Numbered from the stretch's first letter, positions 1 to 9,900 are shown. The stretch: DNA of 16,561 bases from Brachionus plicatilis (GCA_010279815.1 QEOQ01000344.1:433149-449709), one strand, 5' to 3'. The notes: generated by a model from the sequence alone, not told the origin. Translations and numbers: made by a program.

Positions 1-137
1 AAAGTGCATGATATAAGCCAGTATCTTGAATTATCTTTTCTAAACCCATCAATAAAATCTTTCCTTGAAGATTCACTTTTTACTTCAGTAATGGTCCAAA
101 TGACCAAAAAAGCACAAAAAATAAAAGATTTAAACAT
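1..137 (-). CDS. Partial first exon of a secreted Cys-rich protein, tandem paralogue of the 3800-1351 gene
   Basis: The ATG is at 137-135 and the frame is open to the window edge, giving about 45 residues. It begins MFKSFIFCAFLVIWTITEVK, a hydrophobic signal peptide, and runs to the first mature cysteine (ISCT). It is colinear without gaps with the first exon of the gene starting at 3800 (constant offset 3663). The few differences include S9A, G22E and Y28F, so the coding frame has been kept since duplication. Resemblance continues upstream of the ATG to about position 290. The rest of the gene lies beyond the window, so whether this copy also has Thr-rich and WD40 exons cannot be seen. The molecular function is unknown. 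An open frame on the other strand over 4-309 is only the antisense of this exon plus its promoter. Confidence 0.75.
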   Translation of the reverse strand, partial: MFKSFIFCAFLVIWTITEVKSESSRKDFIDGFRKDNSRYWLISCT

Positions 138-1350
138 TTTTTTTATGAATGGTAGCAAAGCAAAAATTTTAATTCAATATTTAAATGATTCATTAGAGAA
201 ATCATCTGTGAGTTTTCTTTTCCGCCATTTTTATTCACGACGACGTGATTTTAACAACCTGAAAATAATCATGAAAATTAGCTTGTTAAGCATTTTTATT
301 TTATGTTAAAAAAAGTTGAAAATTTTCTTTTTCTGACATGATCATGACAAAAAGTCATGAAGAGTCATTATTATTTGGAAAAAAACAAAAGCAATTTAAA
401 AAGAGAAAAAAATATTTTAATTCTCAAAGCTAGTTTGAAATGTCATTTTAAAAAATAAAAAATTATTTCAATCGATATAACATTTTAACTGAATCAAATT
501 TAATTAATTGTTTTAAAAAACTGCAACCTCGCTTCATCAAAACGTTCTGTTAAAATCTTTTTCATTTTGTTAGAATCAAAAAATATAAGATAAATTATCA
601 GCAAATAAAATGCATTTATGATTCATTAGCTTTTTACTATTTTTACATCTTTGCCACATTATTTATAAAAATTGAGAAAATAGAAATACTGTTTTAGACT
701 AAAAATCTTTTTTTTGTAATTTTTAAATGAAATATTAAAAATTCACTTCTCAATTCTCAAGAACATTTTCTTTTTTAAATAATTAAAATTTATGTTACGC
801 CTTTTTATAACTAAATTTAAATAAATTTAATGCTTTAATTTAGGGTCTTTTAGTTGCTTGAAAATTTTATTTATTTAAGTTAAAAGGTGCTAGATTAAAT
901 TTAAATTCATTATAAAATAAATGTGTTTGTTTAATTTTTGTAACTTTTGTGTAACTTTTAGATATAGCTAGAATTACCAACGACAAGATGCCCAACAAAT
1001 CTTCAGTCCAAACATCCATATTTTTTATATGACAAATTTCTTGGTAAATTTATTGAAATGCTAAAATTTTAAAGCAATTTTAAAATATAAATTTAAAAAT
1101 ATTATAATCGAGTTATCTTTTTTAACAATTTTTTTAACGGTGAGATTTTAACAGGTTGAAAATAAACAAAAATTGAGAATTCAAAAACAAAGATAAATAA
1201 GCTCTTAATTTTATTAACTCAATAGATTGAAAAGTTTGTGATTGAGTGGAATTATTTAATGATTTCGGATTGTTTTTATTTTGAATTAATTAAATATAGT
1301 ATTTTAAATACAATAAAAATATAATTTGTGATTTTTTAAATCTTAATAAA
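138..1350. other. AT-rich spacer: promoter side of the partial paralogue and 3' flank of the WD40 gene
   Basis: No convincing gene is seen. Positions 138 to about 290 match 3801 to about 3960 and so form the shared upstream region of the duplicated genes. A short motif close to AGATTTTAACAG recurs near 246, 1142 and 3907, and inverted near 547. A less AT-rich patch at about 970-1020 encodes only short open frames that I do not recognise. The rest is low-complexity A/T sequence. Confidence 0.6.
1275..1280 (-). terminator. Candidate polyadenylation signal of the WD40 gene
   Basis: TTTATT on the plus strand reads AATAAA on the coding strand, about 70 nt past the TAA stop at 1351-1353. The position is reasonable for a short 3'UTR, but the hexamer is common by chance in DNA this AT-rich. 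Confidence 0.4.
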
Positions 1351-3800
1351 TTAGTTCCAAACAATTAGCTCATCATAAGATGAACTTACAAAATTTCCAC
1401 TTGGTAAAACAGATAACTGATAGACGCCGGATTTATGCAATGGTGATTTAGACTTGACGGTTCCATCATTAGGATTCCAAACTTTCATGGTTCTGTCATA
1501 AGAAGTACTCAATAAATCACCATTAGCTAATATATGCAAACAGTTATTATAACAGATAGAATATATATGTCCTATTAAATTTTTAATCAATTGATTTGTT
1601 TCTAAATTCCAAATGTTTATTGTTCCATCTCCAAGGCCACTTACCAAATAGCCATTTTGTAAGAATGTTATCGAATTAACATAAGTTGTATGCGTAATTG
1701 ATTTAATAACAGCACCATTTAAAATGTTCCATACTTTTACTGTTTTGTCAGCTGAACAACTTACCAAATTGCCATTAGGTAATTCGATTATTTGATAGAC
1801 AAACCAAGTGTGTCCAACAAGCTTTTTTTTAATCAATCCTTTTAGAGAGTCTCTTATTATAATGTCATAACCATTTCCATAGCCAATTGCTAAATCTTCA
1901 TTTTTCAATATTGTCAAGCACTGAAATTGCTCATTTGTTTGTATTATTCTTTTTAATGGTTCACCTTTTGTTATTTTTAAATCCCAAATAACAAGTGCTC
2001 TGTTGTTTTTATATCCAGCAACTAAATCACCATTAGACAAAATACCAAAAACACTTGGATAATTATACACACTACTCAAATTTCTCTTGATTGTCCCTTT
2101 TTGTAAATCCCAAATTTCAATTAAATTCCCGTAGCTTCCTCTAACTAAATCGCCATTTGTTAAAGGCAAGATTTTTTGAAAATCACCACTGAATGATATA
2201 ATCTTTTTAACATTACCATCGAAATAAATTGAAGGTTTATTTGGAGTTGATGAGGTCCTTGTAAAAATTTTTAAATTTATTAAATTTAAAAGATTATTTT
2301 ATCAAAAAAGTATTAAATAAAATTTAATATTATTCTTAGAGCAGAATAATTTCGGTTTCACTATTTTATTTTACTGAAAACATTCTAAAGCCTTTTTATT
2401 GCCCAATTTTCTATCGAATAATTAAAATAATGCCGCGCATTACTGGCCCGGCTGATTTTGAGATTAATAATATGAAATAAAATGTAAATTACTGTGAAAT
2501 GGTTGTTGCATAGGTTGTGCGAGTGGTTTGTGTTGTAACGGTAGAATCAGTTGTAGATGAACTTTTAAAAAATTTTTTAAAACAAGGAAAAATTTATTTT
2601 ACTTTTAGAAAAATAAATAATTTACAAAATAAACAATTTTTTAGAAAATGAATTTAATTTTTGCATATAAATAAGTATTTTTTGTACAGAAAGAAACCAA
2701 TAACAAATTTCTTTTTCATGACAATTAGTTAGTAAATAAAAAAATATAAATTACTGCGAAGAGGTTGTCGTATATGTTGTTCGGGTTGTTTGTGTTGTTA
2801 CAGTTGAATCAGATGTAAATGACCTTTTAAAAAAATTTTATAAAATCTATATTCTTCTTGAGATTAAACTTTGTAATTTTTCTAGGATCAAAACAAAGTC
2901 TGATTTCTTTTTAAAATTTTTTAAAGCATGATTGTAAAAAATACAATAATTTTGAGAAAAAAAATTATCGTAAATGTAATACAAATTATCGTAAATGTGT
3001 ATAATTTTAAACTTTAAATAATCAATTTCCTTTATAAAAAAAAACCATTAAACCAAATAAAACATCTTAATACAAAGTGTTCACAAAACTTAGACTTTTT
3101 ATCAAATCTGATGTTATTAAATATTGTTATGATGATTTGATTAAAAAAATTCTCCTGATGTTTATGATTAAGTTTAAATGCTTTTAATCAACTTTTTTAA
3201 TTTAATTCCCTTTCACTTCTTGACAAATATTAGATGGAAATAAAATATTTTTACTGTCAAGTGGTTGTTGTATATGTTGGCTGAGTGATTTTTGTTGTTA
3301 CAGTTGAATCGGTTGTAGATGATCTTTTTAAAATTTTTATTAAATCAATATCAAATTTAAAATCTGACAAATTTTTACTCCGATTCCGAAGAACATTTAC
3401 AGATGGGTAAATTATTCAGTCGAACACATTGACCACTTTGTGCATATTGTCCTCTGCAATACAAATGGCAAACTTTAGACTGAATTGGATCACCAGGATC
3501 ACAGATTAAATATTCATTTCCGTCTATTGTTTCCAAGTCATCTTTATTGTATATGTCATCAGCACATACTGAACATTCAGGTTTGCTTAATGAAATGCAT
3601 GATTTGCATCCACGTTCTCCATAACAATTCATACAAGAACTGAATGCAAATGAACATCCACTCAAAGTGCATGATATAAGCCAGTATCTTGAATTATCTT
3701 TTCTAAACCCATCAATATAATCTTTCCTTGAAGATCCACTTTTCACTTCAGTAATGGTCCAAATGACCAAAAAAGAACAAAAAATAAAAGATTTAAACAT
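1351..3800 (-). CDS. Modular secreted protein: signal peptide, Cys-rich (defensin-like) domain, Thr-rich mini-exons, seven WD40 repeats
   Basis: My model has exons 3800-3379, 2823-2755, 2561-2493 and 2257-1351 (488 aa), all joined in phase 2 at GT-AG sites. Exon 1 has a signal peptide (residues 1-21) and 14 mature cysteines. C44-C79 are partly in CxxC pairs. The last six (100, 111, 115, 125, 134, 136) follow C-x10-C-x3-C-x9-C-x8-C-x-C, as in invertebrate CS-alpha-beta peptides. Two mini-exons add Thr/Ser-rich linkers. The last exon carries seven WD40 repeats, one full propeller, with motifs such as SADKTVKVWN. It has no in-frame ATG before the repeats, so it needs upstream exons. A third mini-exon (3323-3255) also fits the splice phase but contains TGA, and including it would end the protein at 162 aa. 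The alternative is two separate genes, exon 1 then stopping at TAA 3377-3375. Partner and role are unknown; an extracellular binding or defence role is inference. Confidence 0.62.
2493..3323 (-). repeat. Three duplicated 69-bp Thr/Ser-rich mini-exons (2493-2561, 2755-2823, 3255-3323)
   Basis: Each copy is exactly 69 bp, follows an AG acceptor and precedes a GTAA donor. Each starts one base before a codon and ends after two, so it can be skipped or added without a frame change. The peptides are variants of SSTTDSTVTTQTTRTTYATT. The copies at 2755 and 2493 are open. The copy at 3255 has lost the RT step (ITQP) and has TGA at 3259-3257 where the others have TCG or TCA. Repeated Thr/Ser suggests an O-glycosylated, mucin-like linker. 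Confidence 0.65.
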
Positions 3801-3960
3801 TTTTTTTTATAAATGGTAGCAGAGCTAAAATTTTAATTCAATATTTAAATGATACATTAGTTAAGTCACTAACGAGTTTTCCATTTCACCATTTTTTATT
3901 TCGCTATGAGATTTTAACAGTTTTAAAGTATCATGAAATAAGCTTTTTTGATATTTGTTA
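3664..3960. repeat. Segmental duplicate of positions 1 to about 290
   Basis: Positions 3664-3800 align to 1-137 with a few substitutions and no gaps. Similarity then decays through about 3960 upstream of the start codon. This marks a tandem gene duplication with a period of about 3.66 kb that carried the promoter along. Confidence 0.8.
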
Positions 3961-4203
3961 CTTTAATTTTAACTAGCGTCTTTATTTATTTTTTTAAAAA
4001 AGAACAGCATATTTTGTTTTGTTGATATGATTTTATTAAAACCCTCAATTTATCTTAAAAAACAACAATATTATCTTGAAGAATCTTGGCAATAGCTTTG
4101 GGATTTTTTTTTACGGAAATTCATGCTTTGTGGTGAATATGCTATTATTATACTTTATATGAATATTTTTTTTTATTTCATAAATCACAATTTGTCATTT
4201 ATG

Positions 4204-4446
4204 GTACAAAAAATCAAATTCAAAAATGCCAAAGCTTGCATTATTTGTAGATTGTAGCAACTTATTCATACTCTGTACCACCAAAATAGCTCCTGAAAAT
4301 TAAGTCCATTTTGAATTTGAAATATTACAATATTCGAAAATTTGAATATTTGATCCAGAGTTTTGAAGAATCCAATTGTTGGTGGTACAGAGGATGTATT
4401 AAAAATTAAGCATTGGCATTTTTTGTATTTTGTCTTTTTTTTGTAC
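4204..4446. repeat. Imperfect inverted repeat, MITE-like (about 243 bp)
   Basis: The outer ends are GTACAAAAAA and TTTTTTGTAC. The inner arms include CTCTGTACCACCAA (4271-4284) and its exact complement TTGGTGGTACAGAG (4379-4392). Between them AATGCCAAAGCTT (from about 4226) faces AAGCATTGGCATT (from about 4410). Arms are roughly 85 bp around a ~90-bp centre. I saw no clear target-site duplication and no protein. It could be a non-autonomous DNA transposon or a plain foldback. Confidence 0.5.
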
Positions 4447-4783
4447 TTGAATAATTAAATAATGCTAAATCACACTTTCTAAATTTTAAGAAAAGAATTA
4501 TCTTTTTTAAAAATTTTTAGACTTTTAAAAATATTAAACACATATTCGAATTTTTTACTTTTGAAGAGCATAAATTTAGATTTGTTGGCGTTGAATTTCA
4601 TTTGCCAATTGTCAAAAAAATGTTAAATTTGTTAAAAATGTTGAACACAATAAATTCACCGGATAAACTTATCAAGTCTTCAATTAGTTCATTAAATAAA
4701 TGTAAATTTTACTTAGTTAATGCTTAATTTGAGGAAGCTATTAAAAACATTTTTTTCAATAAAACAAAATTTTATTTTAATCT

Positions 4784-4789
4784 TTTATT
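4784..4789 (-). terminator. Candidate polyadenylation signal of ZUP1
   Basis: AATAAA on the coding strand, about 80 nt after the proposed TAA stop (4873-4871). It is plausible by distance but weak evidence in AT-rich DNA. Confidence 0.35.
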
Positions 4790-4870
4790 TAAAAATTTTA
4801 AATATGTGTGTACTGTACGAGTAAATTCCCGTTAATCGCAATTTGAATTTTTTTAATTTTTTTGAATAAT

Positions 4871-6389
4871 TTAGCACTCAATTCTAGTTGATTTCAAAAT
4901 TTTGGCATTCTAAAAATTAAAAAAAATTTTTTAAATAACTGAACTTTTTGAATATTTTAAATAAAGCACAAAAAAACTTTTTTGAAAATAAAAATAAAAA
5001 TTACTTCTTGATGTTCATCAGAATCAAATTTTCCTTCTATTAAAAGCAGCTGATATTCATTATTTCTATTAAATGTATTCAAACCTCGTCTAAAAAGTGT
5101 CAGCAAACGATCAGAGTTGTACTTGACGTGGTCATCTATCTTTTTTTTATTACAACCTGGATCAAAAATAATTAAATTTTTATTCTTTCCATTTTCTATT
5201 CCGACTATAGTGCGACTATGTCCATCATGTTGAATAAAAATTGGATACACAAATTTTCCATTGCTGGGACATCTACTCTCAAAATATCTATACACATAAT
5301 CAAATAATACATCAGTCAAATTCTGTTGACTATTTCTCGACCGAACTATGTCCACTAGTTGTGTTTTTATCTTCAAATAGGAAAACATAGCTGCCACGTC
5401 CGATGCTCCTATCCATTTTGTTGTATTAAAGAGAGTTCCACCAAGTTGCTCTTTGCCCATCAAGTCAAATCCACTGGACCATGCTTGTTCAATCAATTTT
5501 TGAATTTTTCCAACTGAGGGCATGTTGATATTATCTGAAAAAAGTTTAAATAAAATAAAAATAATAAAATTTTTTTTGTTGCTAACTATTATTAAAAATT
5601 ATTTTGCACAAATTAGGATCTTCGCGGATACATGACAAAAGCATTTGGGTATTACGATATCCACAACCATATCCGCGGTCAATAAAACCACTAGTGTAAA
5701 GATTACACTTTGAACAAAGATATCGACTTGTGATATTTTTGCCAAGAGCCATTGGTTCCATTAATTCAACTATTCCTTTGACCATAGTTGAATTATCATC
5801 AAAAACAGAATTGATTTTAGTCTCTATTTTGTCTTTTTCACTATGATAAGTAAGAGCATCTATTTTGCTGCTTTTATAGGCATCATTTAGCTTGGCAATG
5901 GCATTGGTGGTTGCCTTAGACTCGGTCATCCCAAATCGTTCCTGTTTTTTTTTCTATTTAAACAAGGAAATAAAAATTTATTTTTTTTACTACCTTTAGC
6001 ATTTCATGCTCTACATCAGATAATAAAATTGATTTTGAGGCATTATCTAATAGCAAAATAAATGGTTTTTTAAGGTTTCATTTTGATTTTTTATTAAATT
6101 AACTTTTATTTGTGATTATAGAAGCTTCAAAGTGAGAATCAATGTGAATTTGAAGTAGATCAGCTTGGTCAAAGTCAGCATGGCAAACGGGACAAATTAA
6201 TACAGATTTTTTGTCATCGTGCACATTTTTAACATGTAAATCAAGTGCTGCATGGTGGTTGAAATTTTTGGCACAAAAAGGACATTGGAACTCACGATGC
6301 TCCGTATCGAAATGCCTCTGCAGGCATCCATCAACACTTTGAAGACACAATGGACACAGATTTGGCTCATCTAGAGGCCTTTTGGACAT
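4871..6389 (-). CDS. ZUP1: Zinc finger-containing ubiquitin peptidase 1 (K63-specific deubiquitinase, peptidase family C78)
   Basis: Five exons: 6389-6104, 6046-5994, 5941-5587, 5534-5005 and 4909-4871, all GT-AG and in frame, giving 420 aa. The introns are 57, 52, 52 and 95 bp. Exon 1 has C2H2-type zinc fingers (C12/C15, C36/C39, C66/C69, with histidine pairs after each). A charged helical stretch (about 110-175) precedes the C78 papain-like domain. The catalytic triad can be read as C206 in GYGCGYRN, H337 in DGHSRT and D356 in FDPGC. In animals this enzyme cleaves K63-linked ubiquitin chains and acts in genome stability in the nucleus. It is shorter than the human protein (578 aa as I recall) and seems to lack part of the N-terminal finger region. 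The last exon encodes only 12 residues (NAKILKSTRIEC) and is the least certain; without it translation runs on to a stop at 4957. Confidence 0.9.
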
Positions 6390-6439
6390 TCTGCAAAACA
6401 AAAGCTGAGTGAGGACTATTCGTCCGTACTCAGACTTAC
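6390..6439 (-). promoter_or_regulatory. 5'UTR splice acceptor just before the ZUP1 ATG, with a GTAAGT donor 49 bp upstream
   Basis: The coding strand has a pyrimidine-rich tract ending TTTTGTTTTGCAG, one base before the start ATG. A strong donor, GTC|GTAAGT, sits at 6439, which would give a 49-bp intron (6439-6391) like the other tiny introns of this gene. It supports 6389 as the true start. The acceptor could instead receive a trans-spliced leader. Confidence 0.65.
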
Positions 6440-6996
6440 GACAGCCTGTCAGATAGATCAAAAAAAGAAGAAAAAAAACTTTGATTAAATATTTTATTTT
6501 AAGCTTCTTTAATAAATAAATGGAACTTTTTTTTTATTTAAAAAAAAAATTTATAAAAATTTCAACAAAAAATCTTCAGAAAAAGAAAAGAAAGAAAGTC
6601 ACATGCACCCGTTAACAAAGAAAGAATTAACAAAAAAGAATAGAGAAAAAAAGTTGATTACAATTTAGTATTCACATTCACTACGTTATTTTACGTAAGT
6701 ATCACGACTTGACAGCAGTTAAAAGCCAGTCGTAAGTCAAAACTCAAACAGCAGCAGACTCTCGCCAATTCAGCACTCTGACACAAAAGTCTTTGGAAAA
6801 GAAATAATAAGAAATAGATAGATCGCTTCACACTTTCATTCACTCGTCAAGCAGTCAGTTAGAAGAAGAAGAGAAAGTTCTTGAATCGTTTTTTGTAAAG
6901 AGAAGATTTTATTGAAATTTTGTTTTTCATAAAATATTTCATCGTTTGGAAGAAAAAAAAACAAAAAAAGCTTCTTAAAAAAATCTATTGTCCCGT
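6440..6996. other. Importin alpha 3'UTR and ZUP1 upstream region
   Basis: The first part, read right to left from 6996, is the importin alpha 3'UTR, ending near an AATAAA at 6913-6908. The stretch 6660-6890 is less AT-rich than normal spacer here and includes TTACGTAA (6691-6698) and a CAGCAGCAG run near 6751. It probably holds the ZUP1 promoter and 5'UTR. No TATA box or protein-coding frame is evident. Confidence 0.5.
6908..6913 (-). terminator. Candidate polyadenylation signal of importin alpha
   Basis: AATAAA on the coding strand, 84 nt past the TGA stop at 6999-6997. This is a suitable distance for a short 3'UTR before the next gene begins. Confidence 0.5.
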
Positions 6997-9900
6997 TCAA
7001 AAGTTGAAACCGCTTTGTGGCTGGTTTCCGGTCGAGCCAGCTGGCACGTTGAATTGAAATTGTTGTTGAGATTGATCAACCTTGAATAAAAAAATTTTTA
7101 AACATCATTTTATTTTATTTGCTTGATTAAAAAAAATTTTTAAGTTTTATTTTTTAAAGAAGATTAAGTAATTAGAGAAGTATATTGGCAATGTGATCAA
7201 TTTGCCAATAAATTTTTTTTTTTAATTTTGATGCTAAAATAATTCATGATCATATTATTTTATTTTATTAATCATATTAACCTTTTATTGGTAATTTATG
7301 ATTTCGAAAAATTTCACGTTTAGTGAATTTTTTTGACATTTCAAAAAGCTAAATCTTTTTTTAATAGAAAATTCTAATAGAATTAGAGTTGGAAAAGAAT
7401 AAATTTTAAAATAAAAAAATTTAATAGTGGTAAAATGAGTCTGTTTAATAATTAATCAATGAAATAATTAATTGATTCTTAAAGACTTTTTTCCTACCAG
7501 AAAGAAAGTGAGAACACAAAATTAACAAACTTTTTTTTAAACTAAAAAAGAACAAATAATCTAGAACAATTAAGATAATCTGTTTTATTATTTCTAAATT
7601 TTTTTTTCCATAACTTTCAATTACTTATTTGAGGCTCTAAAAATTGGTAAAATTAAAACAAAATTAGAAAAACCCTATTCAAAGACTCTGAAAAAAATTT
7701 AATAAAATTTAAGAACAATTTTGAAAAAAATCATAAAAAAAAAACAAATTAAAAATTTTAATTTCAATCAATTCGGCCAATATTTTTTTCTTAAATTAGA
7801 AAAATAAAAACTTTCAATTGATCACTAAAGTGAGACCCAGGAAATAATTAGAAAATATCTAAGAAAAAAATTTAAAAATCATAAATTAATCTTAATTTTA
7901 AATCAATACTAATAATCTGTTTTTATTTATTTTTAAAATAGATTACTAATCAAAGAAAAATTTAATAACTCCATTAAAAAATTAAATTAAAATTTTAATT
8001 TTAATAAATCCAGCTTGTCTGTTTTCTTAATTAGGAAAAAAAAATTTTTTTTATTTTTAATTGATCCTTAATCTGAGGCTCTAAAAATTGGCAAAACATT
8101 TAAAAAATATATTTATAAACCCCACAAAAAGTTAGATAAAAATTTTAATTCAAAAAAATTCAGTTATTCTGTTTTCTAAATTAGGAAAAAAAGATTTTTT
8201 TTATTTTTAATTGATCACTAATCTGAGGCTCTAAAAATTGATAAAATCAAAAAAAAAATTAAAAAACCCTATTAAACAATTAGATCAAAATTTTGATTTA
8301 AATCAATTAAATTTATCTGTTTCTTTTTTCTTTTTTAATAGATCACTAAAACAAAGTTTAAATAATATCAACTTCATTTAAAAATCAAATTAAAATTTTA
8401 ATAAAATAAGTTATTCTCTTTTATTAATTAGGAAAAAGATTTTTATTTTTTATTTTCAAATGATCACTGATCTGAAGCTCTAATAATTGATTAAATAAGT
8501 ATCGAAAAAATTTTTTTTAAAGTATTAAAAAAAAAATTTTAAATCCTTTTTAAAAATCAGATAAAAATTTTAATTCAAATAAATTCAGTTATTCTGTTTT
8601 TTTAATTCAGAAAAAATTTTATTTTTTTTTTATTTTCAACTGATCAGTAATCCGAGGCTCTAAAAATAGATAAAACATTTAAAAAAAATTAATTGTACCC
8701 TCACAAAAAGTCAGATTAAAATTTTAATTCAAATAAATTCAGTTATTCTGTTTTCTTAATTCGTAAAAAATTTATAGAAAAAAAAAAAAAGAAGTATTAC
8801 CTGGGGCAAAAGACCAGTGTCATCTTCCTCTTGATTAAAATATTTCTCAATAATTTGAAATGCCTTTTTATAAATCTTTTCATTTTGATGACCCTGCAGG
8901 AACTCAATTTTGTCCAAGCCGCCACACTCCTCGACCTTGAGCGAGTACAAATTAGGACTGCCGCTCACATTGGCGTCCGTCTGTCCCAACTTGAGAATAT
9001 TGTCCACTCCATTCAGCGCCACCTCCACAATCTTGGTGTCCACAAGGCCCAGCAAGTCGCACAGCGGCTGTATCACATTCAGCTCGACCAAATATCTAAT
9101 TTGCTCGGCAGTGCCGGACGACGTGGCATTGACGACGGCCCAAGCGGCCTCCTTGCGGGTCTTGTTCTCGCCAGTGCCCAGTATTTCGATCAGCTTGGGA
9201 AAAATGTTCGCCTCGAACACCATCTGAATTTGGGCCCTGGTGCCAGCAGTGATGTTGGAAATGGTCCAGCAGGCCTCCTTTTTGATGGACTCTTTGGACG
9301 AGTTGAGCAACGGCAGCAGACACTGCAGCGCATTGTTGTTCAGTATGACCTGGGTCTGCGAGTCGTCGCCGGTGACAATGTTGCCGACGGCTCTGAGCGC
9401 CGCCTGCACCACATTCAGCGAGCTGTGCATCAAGAGCTCGACGAGACGCGGACACACGCCCGCCTCAATAATCTTCTGGATTTTTTCGTTGGGCCCGTCG
9501 CTCAGGTACGAAATGGCCCAGGAGGCGTCCGCCAGCACGTCCACGTCCGGGTTGAAGAGCAGAGCGGCCAGGATGGGCAGAGCGGCCTCCACTTTGGCGA
9601 ACTCGACGGGCGGGTTCTTGCCGCGGCACAGGTTGGACAAGCACCAGACGGCGTTGCGCGTCATGGTCAAGCGCGCCTGCTGCGCCAATATGTGCAGCAA
9701 GGGCGCCAAAATGCCGTGGTTGAGCACCAGGTCTCTGCATTCGGGCGAGTCGCCGGCTATGTTGCCGAGCGCCCACACGGCCTGCTCCTGCACGTCTTCG
9801 TACGGCGACGAGAGCAGCTGCACGAATATGGGCAGAGCGCCCGCCTCGATCACGCAGCGGGTCTGCAGCGAGTTGCCGCTGGCGATGTTGGTGAGCGCCC

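Larger units (their letters stand above)
3801..4870. other. Intergenic spacer between ZUP1 (3' side) and the secreted Cys-rich/WD40 gene (5' side)
   Basis: The first ~160 bp is the upstream region shared with the partial paralogue. An imperfect inverted repeat occupies 4204-4446. A possible ZUP1 poly(A) signal lies near 4784. No coding frame with recognisable protein is visible, and the rest is plain A/T-rich sequence. Confidence 0.6.

Noticed and set aside
4..309. Plus-strand open frame of 101 codons
   Set aside because: Antisense of the partial Cys-rich exon and its promoter; the paralogous region at 3664-3960 supports the minus-strand reading.
961..1020. Less AT-rich patch with small open frames on both strands
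   Set aside because: The frames are about 14 and 50 codons with no family resemblance and no supporting splice structure.
3375..3800. A stand-alone 141-aa Cys-rich gene ending at TAA 3377-3375
   Set aside because: Possible, but the stop overlaps a GT donor in the phase shared by all downstream exons, and the WD40 exon lacks a start, so the joined gene is preferred.
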